Assembly (NCBI RefSeq): GCF_002284535.1
Contig: NZ_NPKH01000011.1
Coordinates: 261,115 to 325,114, forward strand
Origin: Mesorhizobium wenxiniae
Lineage (GTDB): Bacteria > Pseudomonadota > Alphaproteobacteria > Rhizobiales > Rhizobiaceae
DNA length: 64,000 nucleotides
Reading direction: 5' to 3'
A program made the translations under genes and the position numbers. The notes under the pieces were generated by a model that was given only the letters and a program-made list of their open reading frames with translations, did no database searches and had not been told where the DNA came from. Positions 1 to 7,942 of this stretch are shown piece after piece (within the stretch, counting starts at the first letter, position 1; each line of letters begins with the position of its first letter).

Positions 1-688
1 TGTCGTAGGTCTCGACCGCGCGGCGCCCGCCCGACGCAACGCGGCGATCGGCATAGGGTTTTGCCATATCGCACATCACGCGGGCGACGCGGCCGAACAG
101 CACGGCGACCAGCGACAGCGGATGCACGGCGAAATCGTCGAGCGCGCCGTAACCGGACGCCGCCTCGTGCTTCCAGAAGAATAGCGCCTCCGGGTCGGCC
201 ATGAAATCCTCATCCATCTCGACGCGCAGATGGTTGACCTCGCCGATGATTTTCTCGTCGAGCAGCGCACCGATGTGGCGGATGGCCGGGTTCTGGATGT
301 AGTTGTAGCCGAGAGCGGCCACCTTGCCGGACTTTTGCGCCGCCGCCGCCATGGCTTGCGCCTCGGCAAAACTCGGCGCCATCGGCTTTTCGCACCACAG
401 ATGCTTGCCGGCTTCGAGGATGGCGATGGCCATTTCCGGGTGGAACTGGTTGGGCGTGGTCAGCGAGACGATATCGACATCCGGATCATCGACGACGGCA
501 CGCCAGTCGCCGGAGGCCCTGGCGAAGCCGAATTCGCTGGCACGACGTTTGGCAAGATCCTCATTGACCTCGCCGAGATGGACCAGCCTTGGCTTGGCCA
601 CGTCGGGAAAGACGGTGCCGACCGCGTTCCAGGCGATGGCGTGACACTTGCCCATGAACCCCGTGCCGATAAGACCGACTCCGACCAT
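1..688 (-). CDS. Gfo/Idh/MocA family oxidoreductase (3' end outside window)
   Basis: NAD(P)-dependent sugar or cyclitol dehydrogenase. The frame opens at an ATG at 688 and stays open to the left edge, so about 229 residues are visible and the C-terminus is missing. The N-terminus reads MVGVGLIGTGFMGKCHA, a Rossmann GxGxxG motif. The family motif EKPMAP follows near residue 100, where the Lys is the usual catalytic base region. It diverges from the RpiR regulator beside the iol genes, so inositol or an inositol isomer is a likely substrate. That is inference: the family acts on many sugars and the sequence does not fix the substrate. A GGAG lies about nine bases before the ATG. Confidence 0.85.
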   Translation of the reverse strand, partial: MVGVGLIGTGFMGKCHAIAWNAVGTVFPDVAKPRLVHLGEVNEDLAKRRASEFGFARASGDWRAVVDDPDVDIVSLTTPNQFHPEMAIAILEAGKHLWCEKPMAPSFAEAQAMAAAAQKSGKVAALGYNYIQNPAIRHIGALLDEKIIGEVNHLRVEMDEDFMADPEALFFWKHEAASGYGALDDFAVHPLSLVAVLFGRVARVMCDMAKPYADRRVASGGRRAVETYD

Positions 689-731
689 TTCCCTTGTCTC
701 CGTCGCCAGAAAGATTGTGTGGATGAATTAG

Positions 732-752
732 TCCATTTTATCCAGAAATGGA
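732..752. promoter_or_regulatory. Inverted repeat in divergent promoter, candidate operator
   Basis: TCCATTT at 732-738 is matched by AAATGGA at 746-752, a perfect 7-bp inverted repeat with a 7-bp spacer. It lies between the dehydrogenase (start 688) and the RpiR gene (start 843). GGAA occurs at its right edge but no TTCC follows at the six-base spacing seen before iolC. A regulator site is inferred from position and symmetry only. Confidence 0.35.
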
Positions 753-842
753 ACGCATGCCTCATTTTTTATGGCCTTCTTGCACAGGCTCGCTATGATG
801 GGGCACACACGGCATCGACTGATGAGCCTGGGCGGAGCGACG

Positions 843-1688
843 ATGGACGAACGGGTGCCCCGCGATTTCGAGACGCTGCGGACGACGATCCTGGAACGGC
901 GCCATAGCCTGCCCAAGCGTATCGCGCAGATCGCCGCCTATGCGCTCGACAATCCTGACGACATTGCCTTCGGCACGGCCGCCAGCATCGCCGCTTCGGC
1001 CGGCGTCCAGCCTTCGACCTTGATCCGCTTCGCCCAGCAGCTCGGCTTCGACGGCTTCACCAGTCTGCAGCTGGTGTTTCGCGAGCGCCTGCGTGAGCGC
1101 AATTCGTCCTATGACGAACGACTGGCGGCATTGCGCGCCAAGGCCGAGGAAGGCGCCGGTCACCGGGCGATCTTCGACGGCTTCGTCGCCGCGGCCGGCA
1201 CCTCGCTCAACGATATTTCAGGCAGGTTGAACGAAGACCATTTCGAAGATGCGATCGCCTTGCTGGCAAAGGCGGAGACCATCTATGTGCTGGCCAAGCG
1301 CCGCTCGTATCCGGTCGCCTCCTACATCGCCTATGCGCTGGGCAAGCTCAAGATCCGCAACCAGCTGATCGAATCGGCCGCCGGCCTCAACGCCGAGATG
1401 ATCAGCTTTGCCTCGCCCAGGGATGCCGTCATCGCCATCAGTTTCTCACCCTATGCCCCGGCGGCCATCGACGAGGCGCGCGTCATTTCCGAGCAAGGCG
1501 TTCCGATCGTGGCGATCACAGACAGTTCCTTTTCGCCGCTCGCCCAGTTCGCCAAGGTCTGGTTCGAAGTCGCCGAGGCCGATTTCGCCGGCTTCCGCTC
1601 GTTGTCAGCGACGATGGCGCTGGCCATGGCGCTGACCGTTGCGGTTGGCGAGAAGCGGCGCGACGCTGGCCGCAAGCGCAAGGCCTGA
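843..1688 (+). CDS. iolR: RpiR-family transcriptional regulator, probable IolR
   Basis: DNA-binding repressor, 281 aa. Residues about 5-80 form the N-terminal RpiR helix-turn-helix (…SIAASAGVQPSTLIRFAQQL…) and about 125-255 a SIS sugar-phosphate isomerase-like domain that should bind a phosphorylated effector. I chose the ATG at 843 because GGAGCG lies just upstream; in-frame ATGs at 771 and 822 are possible. It sits between the divergent dehydrogenase and iolCDEB. In Sinorhizobium meliloti the RpiR-type IolR represses inositol genes through a GGAA-N6-TTCC core, and exactly such a site lies at 1708-1721. The effector would be an iol pathway intermediate, by analogy. Confidence 0.85.
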   Translation: MDERVPRDFETLRTTILERRHSLPKRIAQIAAYALDNPDDIAFGTAASIAASAGVQPSTLIRFAQQLGFDGFTSLQLVFRERLRERNSSYDERLAALRAKAEEGAGHRAIFDGFVAAAGTSLNDISGRLNEDHFEDAIALLAKAETIYVLAKRRSYPVASYIAYALGKLKIRNQLIESAAGLNAEMISFASPRDAVIAISFSPYAPAAIDEARVISEQGVPIVAITDSSFSPLAQFAKVWFEVAEADFAGFRSLSATMALAMALTVAVGEKRRDAGRKRKA

Positions 1689-1707
1689 CAGGCTACTTTT
1701 CAGCAAA

Positions 1708-1751
1708 GGAATGCGCGTTCCATATTGACTATGGATTGGAATTATTATTTC
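1708..1751. promoter_or_regulatory. Probable IolR operator(s) upstream of iolC
   Basis: GGAATGCGCGTTCC at 1708-1721 is a perfect GGAA-N6-TTCC. A second partial match, GGAA-N6-TTTC, lies at 1738-1751, thirty bases further on. Both are in the 130-bp gap between the RpiR gene and iolC. The perfect core equals the recognition core described for S. meliloti IolR. The second site is weaker and its role is inferred. Confidence 0.65.
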
Positions 1752-1818
1752 ATATTACCGGCGCCACGCTGCCGCTCGCGCGTGTACCCCAAGACAACAA
1801 GGCTGATGGGAGGTTCGA

Positions 1819-3753
1819 ATGGGCGAAGCCATGGACGCGAAACATGCGCCGCTCGACGTCATCACCATTGGCCGCGCCTCGGTCGATCTCTATGGCCAGC
1901 AGATCGGCTCGCGCTTGGAGGACATCACCTCCTTTGCCAAGTCGGTCGGCGGCTGTCCGGCCAACATTTCGGTCGGCACGGCGAGGCTCGGCCTGCGCTC
2001 GGCGCTGCTCACCCGCGTCGGCGACGAGCAGATGGGCCGCTTCATCCGCGAGCAGCTGACGCGCGAAGGGGTTTCGGTCGACGGCCTCAAGACCGACCCG
2101 GACCGGCTGACCGCGCTGGTGCTGCTGTCGGTCGAGGACGAAGGCGTCTCGCCGATGATCTTCTATCGCAGCGACTGCGCCGACATGGCGCTGGCGGAGG
2201 AGGACATCGACGAAGCGTTCATCGCCTCGGCGCGCGCCATCGTCGTCACCGGCACGCATTTTTCGCGGCCCAACAGCGATGCCGCCCAGCGCAAGGCGAT
2301 CCGCGCCATCAAGGCCAATGGCGGCAAGGTGGTGTTCGACATCGACTACCGCCCCAATCTCTGGGGCCTTGCCGGCCATGCCGAAGGGTTCGAGCGCTAC
2401 GTGAAATCCGACCGGGTCTCCGCCCGGCTGAAGACGGTGCTGCCCGACTGCGACCTGATCGTCGGCACCGAAGAAGAGATCATGATCGCCTCCGGCACTG
2501 ACGATTGCCTCAGCGCGTTGAAGACGATCCGTTCGCTGTCCAAGGCCACTATCGTGCTGAAGCGCGGCGCCATGGGCTGCATCGTCTATGACGGACCGAT
2601 CAGCGACGATCTCGAAGACGGCATTGTCGGCAAGGGTTTTCCGATCGAGGTCTATAATGTTCTCGGCGCCGGCGATGCCTTCATGTCGGGCTTCCTGCGC
2701 GGCTGGCTCGGCGAGGAGAGCCTAGCGACGGCGGCGACCTGGGCCAATGCCTGCGGCGCCTTCGCCGTGTCGCGGCTGCTCTGCGCGCCGGAATACCCGA
2801 CCTTCGAGGAATTGCAGTTCTTCCTGAAGAACGGCAGCAGGCATCTGGCGTTGCGCAAGGACGAGGCGATCAACCATATCCATTGGGCGACGACGCGCCG
2901 GCGCGTCATTCCCTCGCTGATGGCGCTGGCCTGCGACCACCGTATCCAGCTTGACGATGTCGCCGCGAAAGCCGGCGCCGATCCGTCGCGCATCCATGAT
3001 TTCAAGGTGCTGACGGTCAAGGCGGCGGCAAAGGTCGCCGCCGGCCGCGCCGGTTACGGCATGCTGCTCGACGAGAAATACGGCCGCGAGGCGATGTTCG
3101 AATTTGCCCGCCATTCCTTCGCCTGGCTCGGCCGGCCGGTCGAGCTGCCGGGATCGCGGCCGCTTCGTTTTGAATTCTCGCAGGACATCGGCTCGCAATT
3201 GATCGAGTGGCCGGTCGACCATTGCATCAAGTGCCTGTGCTTCTATCACCCCGACGACCCGGAGCCGCTGAAGACCGAGCAGCAGCAGAAGCTCAAAAGC
3301 CTGTTCGAGGCCGCGCGGAAAGTGGGAAGAGAACTTCTCATCGAGATCATCGCCGGCAAGCACGGCGAGCTCAACGACACGACGATCTCGCGCGCGCTGG
3401 AGGAACTCTATGCGCTCGATATCAAGCCCGACTGGTGGAAGCTCGAACCGCAGGCTTCGGCCGGGGCTTGGGCAAAGATCGAGGCCGTGATCCTGAAGAA
3501 CGATCCGTGGTGCCGTGGGGTTGTGCTGCTCGGCCTAGAAGCGCCGCAGGACGAGCTGGAAGCGGCCTTCGCTGCCACCGCCAAAGCGCCCATCGTCAAG
3601 GGCTTCGCCGTCGGACGCACCATCTTCATCAACGCGGCCGAACAGTGGCTTGCGGGCAAGATGTCGGACGACGAGGCAGTGGCCGACATGGCGTCGCGCT
3701 TCGAGAGACTAACCGAGGCATGGCTTGCCGCGCGCGGCCGCAAAGCAGCATAA
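1819..3753 (+). CDS. iolC: Bifunctional 5-dehydro-2-deoxygluconokinase / DUF2090 aldolase-like protein (IolC fusion)
   Basis: 644 aa, about twice the size of a plain IolC. Residues about 10-330 are a PfkB sugar kinase: the N-terminal glycines (SVGGCPANISVGTARLGL) and the C-terminal signature NVLGAGDAFMSGFLRG with the catalytic Asp are clear. Residues about 340-640 are a DUF2090 domain (start VIPSLMALACDHRIQL), a class I aldolase-like fold related to IolJ. The protein should phosphorylate 5-dehydro-2-deoxy-D-gluconate and may then cleave the product to malonate semialdehyde and dihydroxyacetone phosphate. GGGAGG lies about six bases before the ATG. It is the first gene of the iolCDEB run, 36 bp before iolD. 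Confidence 0.93.
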   Translation: MGEAMDAKHAPLDVITIGRASVDLYGQQIGSRLEDITSFAKSVGGCPANISVGTARLGLRSALLTRVGDEQMGRFIREQLTREGVSVDGLKTDPDRLTALVLLSVEDEGVSPMIFYRSDCADMALAEEDIDEAFIASARAIVVTGTHFSRPNSDAAQRKAIRAIKANGGKVVFDIDYRPNLWGLAGHAEGFERYVKSDRVSARLKTVLPDCDLIVGTEEEIMIASGTDDCLSALKTIRSLSKATIVLKRGAMGCIVYDGPISDDLEDGIVGKGFPIEVYNVLGAGDAFMSGFLRGWLGEESLATAATWANACGAFAVSRLLCAPEYPTFEELQFFLKNGSRHLALRKDEAINHIHWATTRRRVIPSLMALACDHRIQLDDVAAKAGADPSRIHDFKVLTVKAAAKVAAGRAGYGMLLDEKYGREAMFEFARHSFAWLGRPVELPGSRPLRFEFSQDIGSQLIEWPVDHCIKCLCFYHPDDPEPLKTEQQQKLKSLFEAARKVGRELLIEIIAGKHGELNDTTISRALEELYALDIKPDWWKLEPQASAGAWAKIEAVILKNDPWCRGVVLLGLEAPQDELEAAFAATAKAPIVKGFAVGRTIFINAAEQWLAGKMSDDEAVADMASRFERLTEAWLAARGRKAA

Positions 3754-3788
3754 GAAGGCGCGGCATTAGGACTGCGGAGGAAAACAAC

Positions 3789-5639
3789 ATGACCAAGACA
3801 ATCCGCCTGACGATGGCGCAGGCGCTGACCCGCTTTCTTGCCAGCCAGATGACCGAGATCGACGGCAAAAAAATGCCGATCTTCGGCGGCGTCTGGGCGA
3901 TCTTCGGCCATGGCAATGTCGCCGGTGTCGGCGAGGCGCTCTACCAGGTGCGTGACGAATTGCCGACCTTCCGCGCCCACAACGAACAGGCGATGGCGCA
4001 TGCGGCGATCGCCTACGCCAAGGCCAATTTCCGTCGCCGCTTCATGGCCACAACAAGTTCGATCGGCCCCGGCGCGCTCAACATGGTGACGGCGGCAGCA
4101 CTTGCGCATGTAAACAGGTTGCCTGTCCTGTTTCTGCCCGGCGACGTCTTCGCCAATCGCATCCCCGACCCTGTCCTGCAGCAGGCCGAGGATTTCTCCG
4201 ACGGCACGGCGACGGTCAATGACTGCTTTAAGCCCGTGTCGCGCTATTTCGACCGCATCACCCGGCCCGAGCAGATCATCCCGGCGCTCAATCGCGCCAT
4301 GCAGGTGCTGACCGATCCGGCCGAATGCGGACCGGTGACGCTGGCGCTCTGCCAGGACGTGCAGGCCGAAGCCTATGACTACCCCGAGAGCTTCTTTGCC
4401 GAACGGGTCTGGAACCAGCGCCGGCCGCGTCCGGACCGTAGGGAATTGGCGGCCGCGGTGGCGGCGCTGAAGGCGGCAAGAAAGCCGTTAGTGATTGCCG
4501 GCGGCGGCGTGCTTTATTCGCAGGCTTCCGACGAATTGGCGAAGCTGGTGCAAGGCGCCGGCATCCCGGTCTGCGAGACGCAGGGCGGTAAATCCTCGCT
4601 GCCGGACGATCATCCGCTCAACATGGCGGCGGTCGGCGTCACCGGCACTTCGGCGGCCAACCGGCTGGCTGAAGAAGCCGACGTCGTGCTTGCCGTCGGC
4701 ACCAGGCTGCAGGATTTCACCACCGGCTCGTGGGCGCTGTTCAAGAATTCCGGCAAGACCATCATCGGGCTGAACGTCCAGCCTTTCGATGCGGGAAAAC
4801 ACCAGGCGCTGCCGCTGGTCGCCGATGCGGCAGAAGGGCTCGCCGAGCTTGACGCGGCGCTGAACGGCTGGAAGGCGCCGGCTGCCTGGACCGACAATGC
4901 GGCCAGGGGCAAGAAGGACTGGCAGGCCAATGCAGACAAGGTGACGGCGTCGACCAATGCCGCCTACCCGTCCGACGCGCAAGTGATCGGCGCCGTGCAG
5001 CGCGCCATGGGCTCCGGCGTGATATTGCTTCATGCCGCCGGCGGCCTGCCCGGCGAGTTACACAAGCTCTGGCAGGCGGGCGCGCCCGGCTCCTACCACG
5101 CCGAATACGGCTTCTCGACCATGGGCTACGAGATCGCTGGCGGGCTCGGCGCCAAAATGGCGAAGCCCGACGAGGAGGTCGTCGTGATGATCGGCGACGG
5201 CTCCTATCTGATGCTCAATTCCGAGATCGCGACCTCGGTCATGCTCGGCCTCAAGCTGACCATCGTGCTGCTCGATAACAGAGGCTATGGCTGCATCAAC
5301 CGGCTGCAGATGGCGACCGGCGGCGCCAACTTCAACAATCTGCTGAAGGACGCACGCCATGAGATATTGCCCGACATCGACTTCGCGGCGCATGCGGTAA
5401 GCCTCGGCGCCATCGCTGAGAAGGTTTCCTCGGTCGCCGGGCTGGAAACGGCGCTGGCGCAAGCGAAGAAGAATACAAGGACCACAGTGCTGGTCATCGA
5501 CACCGATCCGCTGGTTTCGACCGAAGCCGGTGGAAGCTGGTGGGACGTTGCCGTGCCGGAAGTCTCGACACGGCCGCAAGTGAATGCGGCGCGCAGAGCC
5601 TATGATGAAAAGCGGCAGATGCAGAAGATTGGAGATTGA
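3789..5639 (+). CDS. iolD: 3D-(3,5/4)-trihydroxycyclohexane-1,2-dione hydrolase
   Basis: Thiamine-diphosphate enzyme of the acetolactate-synthase superfamily that opens the cyclohexane ring in inositol breakdown, giving 5-deoxy-glucuronate. 616 aa, normal for IolD. The N-terminal pyrimidine-binding domain carries the ThDP-activating Glu region (FRAHNEQAMAHAA), a central domain follows, and the C-terminal PP domain has the GDGS motif near residue 470 (VVVMIGDGSYLML) and the later Asn for the Mg site. The open frame extends upstream to 3207 inside iolC in another frame. The ATG at 3789, after GGAGGA, is the real start. Confidence 0.95.
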   Translation: MTKTIRLTMAQALTRFLASQMTEIDGKKMPIFGGVWAIFGHGNVAGVGEALYQVRDELPTFRAHNEQAMAHAAIAYAKANFRRRFMATTSSIGPGALNMVTAAALAHVNRLPVLFLPGDVFANRIPDPVLQQAEDFSDGTATVNDCFKPVSRYFDRITRPEQIIPALNRAMQVLTDPAECGPVTLALCQDVQAEAYDYPESFFAERVWNQRRPRPDRRELAAAVAALKAARKPLVIAGGGVLYSQASDELAKLVQGAGIPVCETQGGKSSLPDDHPLNMAAVGVTGTSAANRLAEEADVVLAVGTRLQDFTTGSWALFKNSGKTIIGLNVQPFDAGKHQALPLVADAAEGLAELDAALNGWKAPAAWTDNAARGKKDWQANADKVTASTNAAYPSDAQVIGAVQRAMGSGVILLHAAGGLPGELHKLWQAGAPGSYHAEYGFSTMGYEIAGGLGAKMAKPDEEVVVMIGDGSYLMLNSEIATSVMLGLKLTIVLLDNRGYGCINRLQMATGGANFNNLLKDARHEILPDIDFAAHAVSLGAIAEKVSSVAGLETALAQAKKNTRTTVLVIDTDPLVSTEAGGSWWDVAVPEVSTRPQVNAARRAYDEKRQMQKIGD

Positions 5640-5667
5640 TGTCGGCGCTGCCAAGCCCCTATCTCCG

Positions 5668-5753
5668 CCTTGTGGGGAGGTCGGACCGAAGGTCCGGGTG
5701 GGGGTCGGGCGCCGCACCCCACCCGCTGCTTCGCAGCGACCCTCCCCACAAGG
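5668..5753. repeat. RIME-like palindromic intergenic element inside the iol operon
   Basis: Outer arms CCTTGTGGGGAGG (5668-5680) and CCTCCCCACAAGG (5741-5753) are a perfect 13-bp inverted repeat. Between them are three more hairpins: CGGACC/GGTCCG (5682-5696), GGGTGGGG/CCCCACCC (5696-5724) and GCTGC/GCAGC (5725-5737). The whole could fold as a cloverleaf. It resembles the Rhizobium intergenic mosaic elements (RIME). It occupies most of the 150-bp gap between iolD and iolE and could attenuate or process the transcript. Confidence 0.75.
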
Positions 5754-5789
5754 GCGAGGGTGGACACGAACTGACATTGGAGTGACGAC

Positions 5790-6707
5790 TTGAAAGCCAA
5801 ACTGGGCATGTCCCCCATTGCATGGTGGAACGACGATCTTGCGGAACTCAGCGATGACGTCTCGCTGGAGGAGTGCTTGCGCCAGTCGCGTTCGGCAGGT
5901 TTCACCGGCATGGAAATGGGCCGCCGTTTTCCCAGTGACCCGGAGATCATGCTGCCGATCCTGAAAGAGGCCGACGTCACGCTTTGCGGTGGCTGGTTCT
6001 CCGGTACGCTGGTCGACGAAGACATGGCGGGGAATAAGGATCGCATCCAGCCGATGATCGATCTGTTCAAGGCGGTGAACGCGCCTTGCATCGTCTACGG
6101 CGAGGTCGGCCGCTCCATCCAGGGCGACCGCTCGAAGCCGCTCGCCACCAAGCCCAGGCTTTCGGACGACGAGATGAAAGCCTATGCGAAGCGCCTCACG
6201 CAGTTCGGGGAATGGTGCGCCGAGCAGGGCATGCCGCTCTCCTACCACCATCATATGGCAGCGGTGGTCGAGACGGAGCCGGAGCTTGATGCCTTCATGC
6301 GCTTTTCGGGAGAAGGCATCCCCTTGCTGCTCGATGCCGGTCACCTGGCCTTTGCCGGCGGTAACGTGCTGCGCGCCATCGACAAGCATCACCGGCGCAT
6401 CAACCATGTGCATGTGAAAGACATACGCATGGAGGTGATCGAGAAACTCGACCGCCAGAAGCAATCCTTCCTAGACGCCGTGGCGCTCGGCGCCTTCACG
6501 GTGCCGGGAGACGGTTCGCTGGATTTTGGCGTCATCGTGGAAAGGCTGGCGAACTACGGCTATGAAGGCTGGTTCGTCGTCGAGGCCGAGCAGGACCCGA
6601 AGACGAATCCGCCGTTCAAGATGGCGCAAGTCGGCTACAAGGAATTGATGCGGGTGATGACGGCTGCCGGTTACACCGTTGAAACACAGGGCTTCCCCAA
6701 TGCTTGA
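5790..6707 (+). CDS. iolE: Myo-inosose-2 dehydratase
   Basis: 305 aa, TIM-barrel of the xylose-isomerase-like/AP endonuclease 2 family. It dehydrates 2-keto-myo-inositol to the trihydroxycyclohexanedione used by IolD. The N-terminus (MKAKLGMSPIAWWNDDL) and metal-binding stretches such as LSYHHHMAAVVE and INHVHVKDIR are typical of IolE/MocC. The start is a TTG at 5790 preceded by GGAG; no in-frame ATG comes before residue 7. It lies after the palindromic element that separates it from iolD. Confidence 0.92.
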   Translation: MKAKLGMSPIAWWNDDLAELSDDVSLEECLRQSRSAGFTGMEMGRRFPSDPEIMLPILKEADVTLCGGWFSGTLVDEDMAGNKDRIQPMIDLFKAVNAPCIVYGEVGRSIQGDRSKPLATKPRLSDDEMKAYAKRLTQFGEWCAEQGMPLSYHHHMAAVVETEPELDAFMRFSGEGIPLLLDAGHLAFAGGNVLRAIDKHHRRINHVHVKDIRMEVIEKLDRQKQSFLDAVALGAFTVPGDGSLDFGVIVERLANYGYEGWFVVEAEQDPKTNPPFKMAQVGYKELMRVMTAAGYTVETQGFPNA

Positions 6708-6726
6708 ATGCAGTATTCCCGGCGAA

Positions 6727-6758
6727 GGGCTGATCCGATGCGGGGGCTGATCCGATGA
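6727..6758 (+). repeat. Tandem 14-bp duplication with overlapping mini-ORF before the small membrane gene
   Basis: GGGCTGATCCGATG occurs at 6727-6740 and again at 6744-6757. The second copy holds the start codon of the next gene (6755). The first copy holds an ATG at 6738 that opens a six-codon frame, MRGLIR, whose TGA (6756-6758) overlaps the true ATG as ATGA. It may be a chance slip duplication or a translational-coupling leader. Confidence 0.5.
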
Positions 6759-6973
6759 AGGACTCCGAGCATCCGTTCTTCCGGCCCTTGTGGCGGCGCG
6801 TTGCCATCGTCGCGGTCTGCCTGGGCTGGGCCGTGGTCGAGTTTGCCACCGGCGCGCCGTTCTGGGGCATGATCGCGCTCGGCTTCGCCGGCTATGCCGT
6901 CTGGCAGTTCTTCTATCTCTATAAGCCGGCCGACGGCGGCAAGGCTTCGGCCGATACCGAACCAAAGGAATGA
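6755..6973 (+). CDS. Small membrane protein, DUF3329-like
   Basis: 72 aa. One or two hydrophobic helices are visible: RRVAIVAVCLGWAVVEFATG at about 13-32 and a second segment at about 36-55. A short charged tail follows (KPADGGKASADTEPKE). The opening MKDSEHPFFRPLWRR resembles the DUF3329 family as I remember it; I could not run a search. It lies between iolE and iolB in the same direction, and the ribosome site for iolB (AAAGGA) is inside its last codons, so it is translated with the inositol operon. The function is unknown. A role at the membrane in inositol uptake or sensing would be a guess. Confidence 0.75.
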   Translation: MKDSEHPFFRPLWRRVAIVAVCLGWAVVEFATGAPFWGMIALGFAGYAVWQFFYLYKPADGGKASADTEPKE

Positions 6974-6979
6974 AGCGCG

Positions 6980-7792
6980 ATGTCGAAACTGCTGGTTAAG
7001 GCCGATAAGGGCCATGGCCGCGTCGCCCATGTGACGCCGCAAAACGCCGGCTGGACTTATGTCGGTTTCGATCTGCATCGATTGCGGCCAGGCGGAACAG
7101 CCTCCGGGCAAACCGCTAACCGTGAAGTCTGCCTGGTGTTCGTCACCGGCAAGGGCAAGGCGACGGCCGGCGGCAAGGATCTCGGCCTGCTCGGCGAACG
7201 CATGTCGCCCTTCGAAGGCAAGCCGTGGTCGGTCTATGTGCCGCAGGACTCTGACTGGTCGGTGACATCAGACACCGATCTCGAACTTGCGGTCTGCTCG
7301 GCGCCGGGGCTTGGCGGCGGCCTGCCGGTCCGCGTCATTGCGCCGAAGGATCTCGGCCAGGAGGTTCGCGGCAAGGGCACCAACACGCGCTATGTCACCA
7401 ACATCCTGCCGGAGGGCAAGCCGGCCGACTCATTGCTGGTGGTCGAGGTCATCACGCCGGGCGGCCACACATCGAGCTATCCGCCGCACAAGCATGACCA
7501 GGACAATCTGCCGGCCGAGTCCTATCTCGAGGAGACCTACTACCACCGCCTCAACCCGCCGCAGGGCTTTGCCTTTCAGCGCGTCTACACCGATGCCGAC
7601 TGGACTGGCGCTCGATCGCTCGATGAGACGATGGCGATCGAGGACGGCGATGTCGTGCTGGTGCCCAAGGGCTATCATCCTTGCGCCGCCTGCCATGGCT
7701 ATGACCTCTACTACCTCAACGTCATGGCGGGGCCGAAGCGGACGTGGAAATTTCACAACGCGCCCGAGCACGAATGGCTGATGAAGGCCTGA
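6980..7792 (+). CDS. iolB: 5-deoxy-glucuronate isomerase
   Basis: 270 aa, two-cupin isomerase that turns 5-deoxy-D-glucuronate into 5-dehydro-2-deoxy-D-gluconate, the substrate of IolC. The cupin metal site is seen in SYPPHKHDQDN at about 170-180 with further acidic residues (ESYLEETYYHR) and HPCAACHGYDLYYLNVMAG near the C-terminus, as expected for IolB. It starts seven bases after the small membrane gene. With iolC, iolD and iolE it makes the pathway nearly complete. The methylmalonate-semialdehyde dehydrogenase (IolA) is not in the window. Confidence 0.94.
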   Translation: MSKLLVKADKGHGRVAHVTPQNAGWTYVGFDLHRLRPGGTASGQTANREVCLVFVTGKGKATAGGKDLGLLGERMSPFEGKPWSVYVPQDSDWSVTSDTDLELAVCSAPGLGGGLPVRVIAPKDLGQEVRGKGTNTRYVTNILPEGKPADSLLVVEVITPGGHTSSYPPHKHDQDNLPAESYLEETYYHRLNPPQGFAFQRVYTDADWTGARSLDETMAIEDGDVVLVPKGYHPCAACHGYDLYYLNVMAGPKRTWKFHNAPEHEWLMKA

Positions 7793-7942
7793 TCGCGCTC
7801 CCTTCCGGTCGGCAACTGGCCCAAGGCGAAAAAATCGTCGGCTAATGACCCGCCTGAACAACTTTGTTATCAGGGCGATCATCAGCTTCGTCATTTCGTC
7901 ATGCAAATCGCCTATGGCAGCGGGAGTTGACGAGGACTTTCG

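Noticed and set aside
5668..5753. Repeated stems considered as a CRISPR array
   Set aside because: The arms are nested inverted repeats, not direct repeats with unique spacers, and no cas genes are present. No array was seen anywhere in the window.
5058..6464. 468-codon minus-strand open frame across iolD-iolE
   Set aside because: It is the shadow of two well-recognised plus-strand genes and has no known motifs. Long antisense frames are common at this GC content. The same holds for 8477-9997, 19811-21445, 47184-48581, 50024-51322 and 54864-56660.
7887..7902. Tandem TTCGTCAT repeat before the DUF1045 gene, considered as a Pho box
   Set aside because: Pho boxes have 7-bp units repeating every 11 bp. 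Here the period is 8 bp and the units differ from CTGTCAT, so PhoB control is not supported.
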